A stretch of 64,000 bases of DNA from Halochromatium salexigens (lineage in GTDB: Bacteria; Pseudomonadota; Gammaproteobacteria; Chromatiales; Chromatiaceae). Positions 52,514 through 60,774 of the stretch are shown here, piece after piece. The first letter of the stretch is position 1. Each line of letters begins with the position of its first letter. A program made the position numbers and the translations under genes. The notes under the pieces were generated by a model. It was given only the letters and a program-made list of their open reading frames with translations. It searched no databases and was not told the origin of the DNA. The stretch is from the NCBI RefSeq assembly GCF_016653295.1, contig NZ_NHSF01000065.1, forward strand, positions 57,565 to 121,564, in the 5' to 3' direction.

Positions 52514-52545
52514 GGCGAGCTGGGAATCCCAACCCGGGGCTCGCC
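52514..52545 (+). terminator. Hairpin after ppsA
   Basis: GGCGAGC (52514-52520) and GCTCGCC (52539-52545) form a 7-base stem 11 bases after the ppsA stop. The loop holds TGGGAATCCCA, itself a small palindrome. No U-run follows, so rho-independent termination is uncertain. Confidence 0.4.
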
Positions 52546-52636
52546 TCGCCCTGGCTCACCAGAATGGCGAACAGGCCAGCCAATGTTGCCTGGATTTTCT
52601 GTGCATCATAAGAACCGCGACTGGGAGAGGATCACA

Positions 52637-53914
52637 ATGGAGCGCAACCTGTTCGTGCTCGGCATCGACGACTTCAATCTGCGCCAGCTCCGCGCCATTC
52701 GCAATGCCGACAATTATCGCTTCCACCCGCTGATGACCGTCGACGAGGTCAAGTCGCACGGAACCTTCCCGTTCCAATCCGTCCTCGACCAGGCCCGAGA
52801 CAAGCTCGAACGCTTCGATGGGCGGATCGATGCCATCATTGGCTACTGGGACTTTCCGGTCACATCGGCTGTGGCCGTACTCTGCCGCGAATTCGGCCTG
52901 CCCTCACCCACGGTCGAGAGCGTCGCCTGCTGCGAGCACAAATATTGGGGCCGGCTCGAGCAGCAGAGGCTGGTCCCAGAGATGGTGCCCCGCTTCACCG
53001 CGGTCGACCCCTTTGACGCCAAGGCAGCGGACCAGCTCGACCTCGACTTCCCGTTCTGGCTCAAGCCGGTCAAGAGCACCAATTCGCTGCTCAGCTTCCG
53101 CGTCCAGGATCGCCGCGAGCTCGAGGACGCGCTCAGTCAGATCCGGGAGGGCATCGGCCACATCGCCGAGGCCTTCGATGCCTTCTTGTCTCAGGTCGAC
53201 CTGCCAAACGTGATGGCGCAGACCAGCGGGCGTTACTGTATCGCCGAAGCGCTCATCAAGGGGCGCCAGTGCACCGTCTCCGGTTATGTCTATCGCGGCA
53301 AGGCGCAGGTCTATGGCGTGGTCGACTCGATCAACTATCCCAATGGGATGTCCTTCCAGCGTTATCAGTACCCATCGCAGCTACCCAGCGCGGTGAAGAC
53401 TCGGCTGCGAGAGGCCTCGGTCAAGGTGATGGATGGCATCGGCTATGACCAGGCGGCCTTCAACATCGAGTATTTCTACGACGAAGCCACCGATACACTC
53501 TCTCTGCTGGAGATCAATCCGCGCATCTCACAGTCACACGGGTATCTGTACGAGCAGGTCGATGGCCGACCCAATCACCAGGTGGGCGTCGAGCTCGCGC
53601 TCGGCGAGGAGCCCTGCGTGCTGCGCCGCCAGGGTCCGTTCGGCTGCGCGGCAAAGTTCCATCTGCGCGAGTTCGAGGACGCCCATGTCGAGCGCGTCCC
53701 GAGCGAGCCAGAGCTGCGTCAGATCGAGCGCGACCATCCAGGGACCTCGATCGACCTGATGGTCGACCAGGGCATGCAGCTCTCCGAGCTGTTCGAGCAG
53801 GACAGCTATAGCTACGACATCGCCCACATCTTCACCGCGGCAGAAGATCAACCCGCACTGCTCGAACACTACGAGCAGATCGTCGACGCCATGCCGCTCA
53901 AGCTCAGCCGATAG
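52637..53914 (+). CDS. ATP-grasp domain protein
   Basis: A 425-residue ligase-like protein: LVPEMVPRFTAVDPFDAKAADQLDLDFPFWLKPVKS (ATP-binding Lys region), GRYCIAEALIKGRQCTVSGYVYRG, QAAFNIEYFYDEATDTLSLLEINPRISQSHG (Mg2+-binding Glu and Asn), GVELALGEEPCVLRR. ATP-grasp enzymes join a carboxylate to an amine or thiol via an acyl-phosphate. I use ATG 52637 (GAGAGGA ahead). It precedes a CocE/NonD hydrolase by 112 bases on the same strand. Substrates are unknown, but the pair suggests formation and cleavage of an amide. It ends CTCAGCCGATAG, the start of a stop-codon repeat. Confidence 0.87.
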   Translation: MERNLFVLGIDDFNLRQLRAIRNADNYRFHPLMTVDEVKSHGTFPFQSVLDQARDKLERFDGRIDAIIGYWDFPVTSAVAVLCREFGLPSPTVESVACCEHKYWGRLEQQRLVPEMVPRFTAVDPFDAKAADQLDLDFPFWLKPVKSTNSLLSFRVQDRRELEDALSQIREGIGHIAEAFDAFLSQVDLPNVMAQTSGRYCIAEALIKGRQCTVSGYVYRGKAQVYGVVDSINYPNGMSFQRYQYPSQLPSAVKTRLREASVKVMDGIGYDQAAFNIEYFYDEATDTLSLLEINPRISQSHGYLYEQVDGRPNHQVGVELALGEEPCVLRRQGPFGCAAKFHLREFEDAHVERVPSEPELRQIERDHPGTSIDLMVDQGMQLSELFEQDSYSYDIAHIFTAAEDQPALLEHYEQIVDAMPLKLSR

Positions 53915-53992
53915 CCCAAGCTCAGCCGATAGCCTAAGCTCAGCCGATAGAACTCAGCTGATAGAGCTCAGCCGATAGAATCCGGCCGATAG
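53903..53992 (+). repeat. Tandem repeat containing the ATP-grasp stop codon
   Basis: CTCAGCCGATAG and near copies occur at 53903, 53921, 53939, 53953 and 53967, with a sixth GCCGATAG at 53985. The first holds the TAG that ends the gene. Periods are 18, 18, 14, 14, 14, so later TAGs fall in all three frames. The array fills most of the gap before the next gene. Confidence 0.92.
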
Positions 53993-54026
53993 AATCCAGC
54001 AGCCTAAACGCAGCGAGGAGGTTCCA

Positions 54027-56135
54027 TTGCGAACGGTCACGGAGCTCCCCAACCCGATCATCGATCGCGAGCATGTGTGGATCGAGATGGCGGACGGTGT
54101 GCGTCTGTCCGCCCGCATTTGGATGCCCGAGGATGCCGAGCAACGCCCGGTGCCCGCGATCCTGGAGTACATCCCCTACCGCAAGCGCGATTCGATCCGG
54201 CTGCGCGACGAGACCTTGCATCCCTACTTCGCCGGACATGGCTACGCCGCGGTGCGTGTCGACCTGCGCGGCAGCGGTGACTCCGAGGGTTTGCTCCAAG
54301 ACGAGTACCTGCAGCAGGAGCTCGACGACGGGCTCGAGGTGATCCACTGGATTGCGGCGCAGCGCTGGTGCGACGGCAATGTCGGGATGATCGGCATCTC
54401 CTGGGGCGGCTTCAATGGGCTGCAGCTCGCCGCGTTGCAGCCGCCGGCCCTGAAGGCCGTGATCAGCGTGGCCTCGAGCGACGACCGCTATGCCGACGAC
54501 GTCCATCACATGGGCGGCTGCCTGCTCGGCGACAATCTGTCCTGGGCCTCGACCATGTTCGCCTACAACGCGCTGCCGCCCGACCCGGCGCTGGTCGGGC
54601 CGAGCTGGCGCGAGACCTGGCTGCAACGCCTGGAGCACAGCGGTCTGTGGCTGGAGCACTGGCTGCGCCATCAGCGTCGCGACGACTATTGGCGCCACGC
54701 GTCGATCTGCGAGGACTACAGCGCGCTTCGCTGCCCGGTGATGCTGGTCAGCGGTTGGGCCGACGGCTACAGCAATGCCGTCTTCCGGATGCTCGCGAAG
54801 CTCGAGGTGCCGCGCCTCGGCGTAGTCGGCCCCTGGTCGCACAAGTATCCCCATCTCGGCGTGCCCGGCCCGGCCATCGGCTTCCTGCAGGAGTCCCTGC
54901 GCTGGTGGGACCATTGGCTCAAGGGTCTCGACACCGGGGTGATGGAGGAGCCGATGTTGCGGGCCTGGCTGCAGGACAGCGTTCCCCCCACAACCCGATA
55001 TCAACGCCGCCCAGGCCGCTGGGTCAGAGAACGGAGCTGGCCCTCAGCGCGCATCCAGCCGTTGAGGCTGCGGCTGGCCCCGCATCGACTGCTCACCGAG
55101 TCCGACGAGAGCCAGATTGAAGCCAACCCGGAAGGCGACCCGCCAACCACCCATCGGGAGTCCGAACGGGAGCCTGATCAGAAGGCCGATCCTAAGTCCC
55201 ATGAGGCCTCGCAATACCTGCACTCACCGCTCGGGCTCGGACTCTTCGCCGGCAAATGGTGCTCCTATGCCGCATCGCCCGATCTCCCCCACGACCAGCG
55301 CCAGGAGGACGGCGGCGCCCTCGTCTACGATTCGGCACCGCTCGAGGAGCCGCTCGAGATCCTGGGGAGTCCGAGCCTCCTCCTTGAGCTGTCGGCGGAA
55401 CGCCCGGTCGCCATGGTGGCGGTGCGCCTCTCCGACATCGCCCCCGACAACAAGGCAACGCGCGTCACCTTCGGTCTGCTCAACCTGACCCATCGCGATT
55501 CCAGCGATGCGCCGACACCGCTGGAGCCGTGCAAACGGTATCGCGTCCAGGTAGAGCTCAACGATGTCGGCTATGCGTTCCCGCCCGGCCACCGTGTGCG
55601 CATCGCGCTCTCGACCTCCTATTGGCCGATGGCCTGGCCGGCCCCGGAATCAGTCGGCCTGACAGTCTACCCGGGCAGCAGCACACTCACCCTTCCCGCC
55701 CGGCCACCGACCACCGAAGACGCGGAAATTGGTCACTTCGGTCCTGCCGAGGGTACGGCGCCATCGGCAAGCCAAATGCTGAGCCCCGGTCAACACAGTT
55801 GGCGGGTGATGCGCGATCTGGAGACCGATGTCTCAACACTGGAGGTCGTCAACGACAACGGCTGTCGCCATCTCTCGGGGCCGGATCTGACCGAAACGAA
55901 AAAGGCACTCGAGTGGTATAGCTCTCGTGGCGACGAGTACGATTCGCCCCGCGGAGAGGCCCTCTGGGAGCGCTCGCTGACGCGAGGCGACTGGAGTATC
56001 CACACGCGCACGCGCACCCTGCTCACCTCAGACAGCCGATTCTTCTACCTGAGCGCCGAGCTCGATGCCTGGGAGAATGACAAGCGGATCTATTCGCGCA
56101 ACTGGGATCATCGCATCGAGCGCGACCTCCTTTAG
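54027..56135 (+). CDS. CocE/NonD-family hydrolase (X-Pro dipeptidyl peptidase S15-like)
   Basis: A 702-residue alpha/beta hydrolase with jelly-roll C-terminal domain. RVDLRGSGDSEGLL, nucleophile Ser in MIGISWGGFNGLQLAAL, Asp in LVSGWADGYSNAVFR and His in VVGPWSHKYPHLG form the catalytic triad. The C-terminal domain has LFAGKWCSYAAS, RVQVELNDVGYAFPPGHRVRIALSTS. A hydrophilic insert of about 45 residues (near 355-395, EANPEGDPP... DQKADPKSHE) separates domains. A TTG start at 54027, six bases after GAGGAG, is best; no ATG fits. Family activities include cocaine-ester and glutaryl-amide hydrolysis; the native substrate is unknown. Confidence 0.87.
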   Translation: MRTVTELPNPIIDREHVWIEMADGVRLSARIWMPEDAEQRPVPAILEYIPYRKRDSIRLRDETLHPYFAGHGYAAVRVDLRGSGDSEGLLQDEYLQQELDDGLEVIHWIAAQRWCDGNVGMIGISWGGFNGLQLAALQPPALKAVISVASSDDRYADDVHHMGGCLLGDNLSWASTMFAYNALPPDPALVGPSWRETWLQRLEHSGLWLEHWLRHQRRDDYWRHASICEDYSALRCPVMLVSGWADGYSNAVFRMLAKLEVPRLGVVGPWSHKYPHLGVPGPAIGFLQESLRWWDHWLKGLDTGVMEEPMLRAWLQDSVPPTTRYQRRPGRWVRERSWPSARIQPLRLRLAPHRLLTESDESQIEANPEGDPPTTHRESEREPDQKADPKSHEASQYLHSPLGLGLFAGKWCSYAASPDLPHDQRQEDGGALVYDSAPLEEPLEILGSPSLLLELSAERPVAMVAVRLSDIAPDNKATRVTFGLLNLTHRDSSDAPTPLEPCKRYRVQVELNDVGYAFPPGHRVRIALSTSYWPMAWPAPESVGLTVYPGSSTLTLPARPPTTEDAEIGHFGPAEGTAPSASQMLSPGQHSWRVMRDLETDVSTLEVVNDNGCRHLSGPDLTETKKALEWYSSRGDEYDSPRGEALWERSLTRGDWSIHTRTRTLLTSDSRFFYLSAELDAWENDKRIYSRNWDHRIERDLL

Positions 56136-56167
56136 GCGATTGCCGACGGATCAGGATCAGCCTGGGC

Positions 56168-57061
56168 TCAGAGCAGCAACAGACTGAGCGCCATCACCGC
56201 CATGCCAGCGACCAGCGCATACACCGTTGGATGGTGCTCACCATAGGTCTCGGCCGATGGCAGCAGCACGTCGAAGGAGATGAAGATCATGATTCCGGCG
56301 ACAGCCGCCAGCGAGAGACCGAGCAGGGCCTGGGACCAAAAGCCCGACAACAACAGCAGGCCGAGCAGCGCGCCGATCGGCTCAGAAAGCCCCGACAGCG
56401 CAGACCAGCCGAACGCCTGCCAGCGGCTGCCGGTCGCGTAGTAGACCGGCACCGAGACCGCGATCCCTTCAGGAATATTGTGGATACCCACCGCAAGCGC
56501 GACCGGTATCCCGAGATCGATATCCTGCATCGAGGTCAGCAAGGTCGCCAACCCTTCGGGCAGGTTGTGCAGCGTGATGACCGCTGCGGTGAGCAGACCG
56601 ACGTTCATCAGCGGCTCGGCGCCAACCGCCTCGTTTTCGCTGCTGCCGGTTTCCTTACTGCCGGAGGCCTCCGCGTTTACCCCGCTGCTAGAAGGGCCCT
56701 GCGTGCCTGGAGCGCTCCGCGTGCCGGGAGAGTCCAGCGTGTTGGGAGAGCGCATCTCATGCGGGTTGTAGCCGAGCGGAACCGAGCGGTCGATGACGGC
56801 AACCAACAGCATGCCGACGAACAAGGCGACAACGGCTATGGTTTGCGGTGCGCTGCTGATCTCCTCGAGCGCATCCACGCCGGACGGCAGCAGCTCGACG
56901 AAGGAGACGTAGATCATCACCCCCGCCGAGAACCCGAGCGCGACCCCGAGGAAGCGGATATTGGCACGAGGGGCAAAGAAGGCGATCACACTGCCAATCG
57001 CGGTGGCGAGGCCGGCAAGCAGCGTCAACAGCAATGCCGGCCCGATCGAAGTGGCATCCAT
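56168..57061 (-). CDS. ZIP-family metal transporter (ZupT-like)
   Basis: A 297-residue transporter with about eight helices. Metal-site helices carry VITLHNLPEGLATLLTS and ALAVGIHNIPEGIAVSVPV, the paired HNxPEG motifs of ZIP proteins. It likely imports Zn2+, Fe2+ or Mn2+. The variable loop between helices 3 and 4, often His-rich, is here a Ser/Gly/Glu/Thr-rich stretch (about residues 105-155, GTRSAPGTQGPSSS) probably made of repeats. ATG 57061 has AAGGAG ahead; a longer frame to 57292 is not conserved. It is divergent from the PfpI-like gene. Confidence 0.9.
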   Translation of the reverse strand: MDATSIGPALLLTLLAGLATAIGSVIAFFAPRANIRFLGVALGFSAGVMIYVSFVELLPSGVDALEEISSAPQTIAVVALFVGMLLVAVIDRSVPLGYNPHEMRSPNTLDSPGTRSAPGTQGPSSSGVNAEASGSKETGSSENEAVGAEPLMNVGLLTAAVITLHNLPEGLATLLTSMQDIDLGIPVALAVGIHNIPEGIAVSVPVYYATGSRWQAFGWSALSGLSEPIGALLGLLLLSGFWSQALLGLSLAAVAGIMIFISFDVLLPSAETYGEHHPTVYALVAGMAVMALSLLLL

Positions 57062-57155
57062 AGAGAGTGGCTCCTTGGACTGGACTGATAAGGTCAGAGG
57101 GTTTGGCATCATCCGTGCATTTTTCTCGCCAAACTGACCCTTCACTGGAGGACGC

Positions 57156-57677
57156 ATGGCAAACGAGCTTAACAATCGGACCATTGGGGTCCTGGTCGAG
57201 AATCTCTTCGAAGACCTGGAGCTGTGGTATCCGCTGATTCGGATGCGTGAGGCAGGTGCGCAGACCCGGCTCATCGGCACTGCGAAGACCACCTACCGGG
57301 GCAAGCATGGCCTGACCGCTGAGGCCGAAGAGACTACCGGCTCAGTCCGCGCGGACCAGCTCGATGCGCTGATCATCCCAGGCGGCTATGCGCCCGATCG
57401 GATGCGTCGCGACCAGCCGCTGCTTGAGCTGGTGCGAGGCGTCGCAGCCTTGGAGCGGCCCATCGCCTTCATCTGTCACGCCGGCTGGGTGCCGATCTCG
57501 GCGGAGATCGTGCGCGGCCGACGCGTCACCTCGGCACCGTCGATCAAGGATGATCTGCGCAACGCCGGTGCCGAGTGGGAGGACGCAGCGGTGGTCGTCG
57601 ATGGCCCGCTGATCTCGAGCCGGCATCCTGGCGATCTGCCGATGTTCTGTCAGGCCCTGATCGCGCAGCTGAGCTGA
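57156..57677 (+). CDS. DJ-1/PfpI-family protein
   Basis: A 173-residue protein: TIGVLVENLFEDLELWYPLIR, DALIIPGGYAPDRMRRD, nucleophile Cys in IAFICHAGWVPISAEIV and DDLRNAGAEWEDAAVVVDGPLISSRHPGDL. This matches PfpI/YhbO-like proteins with the Glu-Cys-His site. Roles include deglycase or chaperone activity under stress; the exact activity is debated in the family. GGAGG lies upstream of the ATG. It is complete. Confidence 0.9.
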   Translation: MANELNNRTIGVLVENLFEDLELWYPLIRMREAGAQTRLIGTAKTTYRGKHGLTAEAEETTGSVRADQLDALIIPGGYAPDRMRRDQPLLELVRGVAALERPIAFICHAGWVPISAEIVRGRRVTSAPSIKDDLRNAGAEWEDAAVVVDGPLISSRHPGDLPMFCQALIAQLS

Positions 57678-57751
57678 GGGGTCCGCATGCCATCGGTTGC
57701 CGGGCAAATCACCCACCCGATGGTGGATAGCACCCAGCCTAATCCGTCCGG

Positions 57752-57788
57752 ACCTGATCGATACCTGATCCATACCTGATCCGGACCT
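57752..57788 (+). repeat. 11-base tandem repeat between PfpI-like and MFS genes
   Basis: ACCTGATC recurs at 57752, 57763 and 57774 (11-base period) within the 139-base gap, 30 to 65 bases before the MFS start. Each unit contains TGA, in successive frames. Confidence 0.8.
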
Positions 57789-57816
57789 AACAAGCCACTG
57801 GCGCCAGCGCGACGAG

Positions 57817-59130
57817 ATGACCAACGATCAACCCGCCAACCAACCAGGCGAGCGCCACGAATCGCGCTCGGCGCTGCTGGCCTGGGCCTTCTATGACTGG
57901 GCCAGCAATGCCTTTGCGACCTTGATCGTGACCTTCGTCTTCGCCGCTTATTTCACCGATCAGGTCGCCGCCGACCCAACCCAGGGCACCACCCTTTGGG
58001 GCAATGCCGTGGCCGCCGCCGGGCTGCTCGTTGCGCTGATTGGCCCCATCCTTGGCGCCGCAGCGGATCAAGGGGGACCGCGCAAGGCGCTGTTCACCCT
58101 GCTCACCCTGGCTGCCGTCACCGCGACCGGACTGCTGTGGTTTGTCCGGCCCGATCCGTCCTATGTCGCGCTGGCACTGGTGCTGCTCGGCCTCGGTATT
58201 GTCGCCTCAGAGCTGGCCGGCGTGCTCTACAACGCCATGCTGCCCGTGCTCGCCCCGCCCGAGCGGATCGGGCGCTGGTCCGGCTGGGGCTGGGGGTTGG
58301 GCTATGTCGGCGGTGTCGTCTGTTTGGCGCTGGCGCTGTTCGGTTTCGTCCGCGAGGACGCCTGGCTGCAGCTGCCGCGCGATGGAGCGCAGCACGTGCG
58401 CGCCACCTTCCTATTGGCCGCAGCCTGGCTGCTAGTCTTTGCGCTGCCGCTGTTGCTGAGGGTTCGGATGGCATCCGACGTGCCACAAAAACCGCTGCGG
58501 CGTGCGGCCCGCGACGGTGTGCGCCAACTCGCCGCAACGCTGCGCCAGGTCCGACGCTACCGCGTGATCCTGCGTTTCCTCATCGCCCGGATGCTGTATG
58601 TGGACGGCCTTGCAACGCTGTTCGCACTGGGCGGTGTCTATGCCGCCGGCACCTTCGCGATGAACGAGCAGGATGTGCTGACCTTCGGCATCCTGCTCAA
58701 TGTCACCGCCGCGCTCGGCGCCGGGCTGTTTGCCTGGCTCGATGACTGGCAGGGACCACGCACGACGATCCTGCTGGCACTGGGCGGCTTGATCCTGCTC
58801 GGGAGCGCGATCCTGTTCGTGCGCAGCCAAACGCTGTTCTGGGTCCTGGGCGGGCTGCTCGGCCTGTTTGTCGGCCCAGCCCAGGCCGCTGCCCGCTCCT
58901 ATCTCGGGCGCGTCGCCCCGGCCGAGCTGCGCGCCGAGCTGTTCGGTCTGTTCGCCCTGTCGGGCAAAGCGACCGCCTTCGCCGGGCCCTTCCTGGTCGG
59001 CTGGGTCACCTGGCTCGCCGGCAGCCAGCGTGTCGGCATGGGCGTCATCGTCGTCTTCTTCGTGCTCGGCTTCGCAATGACATTAACCCTGCCTGAAGCC
59101 GACAGTCGCAGCGCAGGGATCGATGACTGA
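57817..59130 (+). CDS. MFS transporter, UMF1/Atg22-like family
   Basis: A 437-residue protein with 11-12 predicted helices. The start (LAWAFYDWASNAFATLIVTFVFAAYFTDQVA) is the signature of the UMF1 family. GRWSGWGWGLGYVGGVVCLAL, VLRFLIARMLYVDGLATLFALGGVYA and GPAQAAARSYLGRVAPAELRAELFG follow. Related eukaryotic Atg22 exports amino acids from vacuoles; bacterial substrates are unknown. No strong Shine-Dalgarno before the ATG. An 11-base repeat lies just upstream. Confidence 0.9.
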   Translation: MTNDQPANQPGERHESRSALLAWAFYDWASNAFATLIVTFVFAAYFTDQVAADPTQGTTLWGNAVAAAGLLVALIGPILGAAADQGGPRKALFTLLTLAAVTATGLLWFVRPDPSYVALALVLLGLGIVASELAGVLYNAMLPVLAPPERIGRWSGWGWGLGYVGGVVCLALALFGFVREDAWLQLPRDGAQHVRATFLLAAAWLLVFALPLLLRVRMASDVPQKPLRRAARDGVRQLAATLRQVRRYRVILRFLIARMLYVDGLATLFALGGVYAAGTFAMNEQDVLTFGILLNVTAALGAGLFAWLDDWQGPRTTILLALGGLILLGSAILFVRSQTLFWVLGGLLGLFVGPAQAAARSYLGRVAPAELRAELFGLFALSGKATAFAGPFLVGWVTWLAGSQRVGMGVIVVFFVLGFAMTLTLPEADSRSAGIDD

Positions 59131-59244
59131 GCGGACCTTGAAGACCTTGCCAACGGCGCCGAGTGGCACGTGAGCTGCATCACTTCAATGACAGTCAGCG
59201 TCATCGCGGCGCAGCCCGCAACCACCGACCACAGGAGCAACAGC

Positions 59245-60015
59245 ATGCAACGCATCAGCGGTAAAACAGCGATCGTCACCGGCGGCAGCCACGGCATTGG
59301 CCGCGCGACCTGTTCCCGGCTCGCCGCCGAGGGCGCCCGGATCGCGGTGACCGACATCCAAGATGAGGAGGGTGAGGCGGTCGCCAGCGCGATCCGCGAC
59401 CAAGGCGGCGAGGCCCGCTACTGGCATCTCGACGTCGCCACCGAAGCCTCGGTCGAGCAGGTCTTCGCCGAGATCGACGAGGCGCTGGGAGCGCCCCAGG
59501 TGTTGGTCAACAATGCGGGCATCTCCGGCACCGACAAGCCAACCGATCAACTGACCGAGGCCGAGTGGCAGCAGGTGCAGGACATCAATGTCAAGGGCGT
59601 CTTCCTCTGCACCAAGCACGTCATCCCCTACATGCGCCGCCTCGGCGGCGGCAGCATCGTCAACCTGTCATCGATCTACGGGATCATCGGCGCACCGGAC
59701 ATCCCCTCCTACCATGCCTCCAAAGGCGCGGTCAGGCTGATGACCAAGACCGATGCGCTGCTCTACGCCGGCGAGGGAATTCGGGTCAATTCGATCCACC
59801 CAGGCTTCATCTGGACACCACTGGTCGAGGCACTGGCAAAGGATTCCGGGCAGGGCGTCGAGGCCTATCGCCAGCAGCTCGACGAGCTGCACCCGATCGG
59901 ACATGTGGGCGAGCCGGAGGACATCGCTAATGGCGTCCTCTATCTGGCAAGCGATGAGGCCAAGTTCATCACCGGCAGCGAGCTTGTGATCGACGGTGGC
60001 TATACCGCGCGGTGA
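59245..60015 (+). CDS. Short-chain dehydrogenase/reductase
   Basis: A 256-residue NAD(P)-dependent oxidoreductase: AIVTGGSHGIGRATCSRLA (TGxxxGIG), NNAGISG, Ser in GSIVNLSSIYGIIG, YHASK (catalytic Tyr and Lys) and ending LVIDGGYTA. Asp after the second strand (VTDIQDEE) suggests preference for NAD over NADP. I use ATG 59245 with AGGAG; the frame upstream is not conserved. The substrate is unknown; cyclic alcohols or steroid-like compounds are common for this subgroup. Confidence 0.91.
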   Translation: MQRISGKTAIVTGGSHGIGRATCSRLAAEGARIAVTDIQDEEGEAVASAIRDQGGEARYWHLDVATEASVEQVFAEIDEALGAPQVLVNNAGISGTDKPTDQLTEAEWQQVQDINVKGVFLCTKHVIPYMRRLGGGSIVNLSSIYGIIGAPDIPSYHASKGAVRLMTKTDALLYAGEGIRVNSIHPGFIWTPLVEALAKDSGQGVEAYRQQLDELHPIGHVGEPEDIANGVLYLASDEAKFITGSELVIDGGYTAR

Positions 60016-60120
60016 CCACAACCGCTTTCGCGGAGTCAGCCTTCCCTTAGCAGATGGCACGAAGCGGGCTGACACAGCCGGCATCTGGGCGCGCCATGAT
60101 CGATCCATCAGGATGACCCT

Positions 60121-60570
60121 ATGAAAATTCTCGTCGCCGACGACAACCACATCCTCGCCAACGTCCTTGCCGATCACCTCAGGTTGGGCGGACATGAGAT
60201 CCTGACGACTTATGATGGGCGAAGCGCCTCCGCCTGCTGTCGACGGCAGCGCTTTGACGCCATCGTCATCGATTTGCTGATGCCGGATATCCACGGTATC
60301 GAGGTCCTCGAGCAACTCTATGCCGAGGGTCAGATGCCGCAGACCATCCTCATCAGCGGATTCCCGGAGCTGCTCGATGAGATCGCACCGCGATTGTCGA
60401 TGGTCCGCGTCGAGACCTTGATCCAGAAGCCCTTTCTGTTCGCTGAGCTGGACGAGGTATTGTCGCGACTCGGCCCATCCGACATGGCCGACCAGGACGC
60501 TGTCCAAGCGCCCACGCTCGATATGCGCCAGCCTCGATATGACCACGGCAAACCTGGTGAGCCGCTATGA
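60121..60570 (+). CDS. Stand-alone response-regulator receiver protein
   Basis: A 149-residue single-domain receiver: ILVADDNHILANVLADHL (acidic pair), phospho-acceptor Asp in DAIVIDLLMPDIHGIEVL (near 52), Ser in TILISGFPELLDE and Lys in LIQKPFLFAEL. A 30-residue polar tail shows no DNA-binding domain. It may pass phosphate to, or modulate, an unlinked partner. No kinase is adjacent. Confidence 0.9.
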   Translation: MKILVADDNHILANVLADHLRLGGHEILTTYDGRSASACCRRQRFDAIVIDLLMPDIHGIEVLEQLYAEGQMPQTILISGFPELLDEIAPRLSMVRVETLIQKPFLFAELDEVLSRLGPSDMADQDAVQAPTLDMRQPRYDHGKPGEPL

Positions 60571-60774
60571 GCGCCTCGCTTACCCTGTCGGCGGATGCGT
60601 GGGCGTGGTGAGCCTAACGCCTCGGGCTTTGCGCGTGGATGGTGCAAATCTGCCCGGTGCGCGGTGGATTTGAGCCGGGCGCGCGGTGGGGTCTAGAAAT
60701 CGGTCTTCGCCGCCCGGCCGCCTGCGCAACAGCGAGCGCTGCGATCCGGGAACCGACACAACGAGGATGAACGT
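60571..60774. other. Short intergenic region
   Basis: About 200 bases. GCGCGGTGG occurs twice (near 60659 and 60681). No gene or promoter was recognised. Confidence 0.45.
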
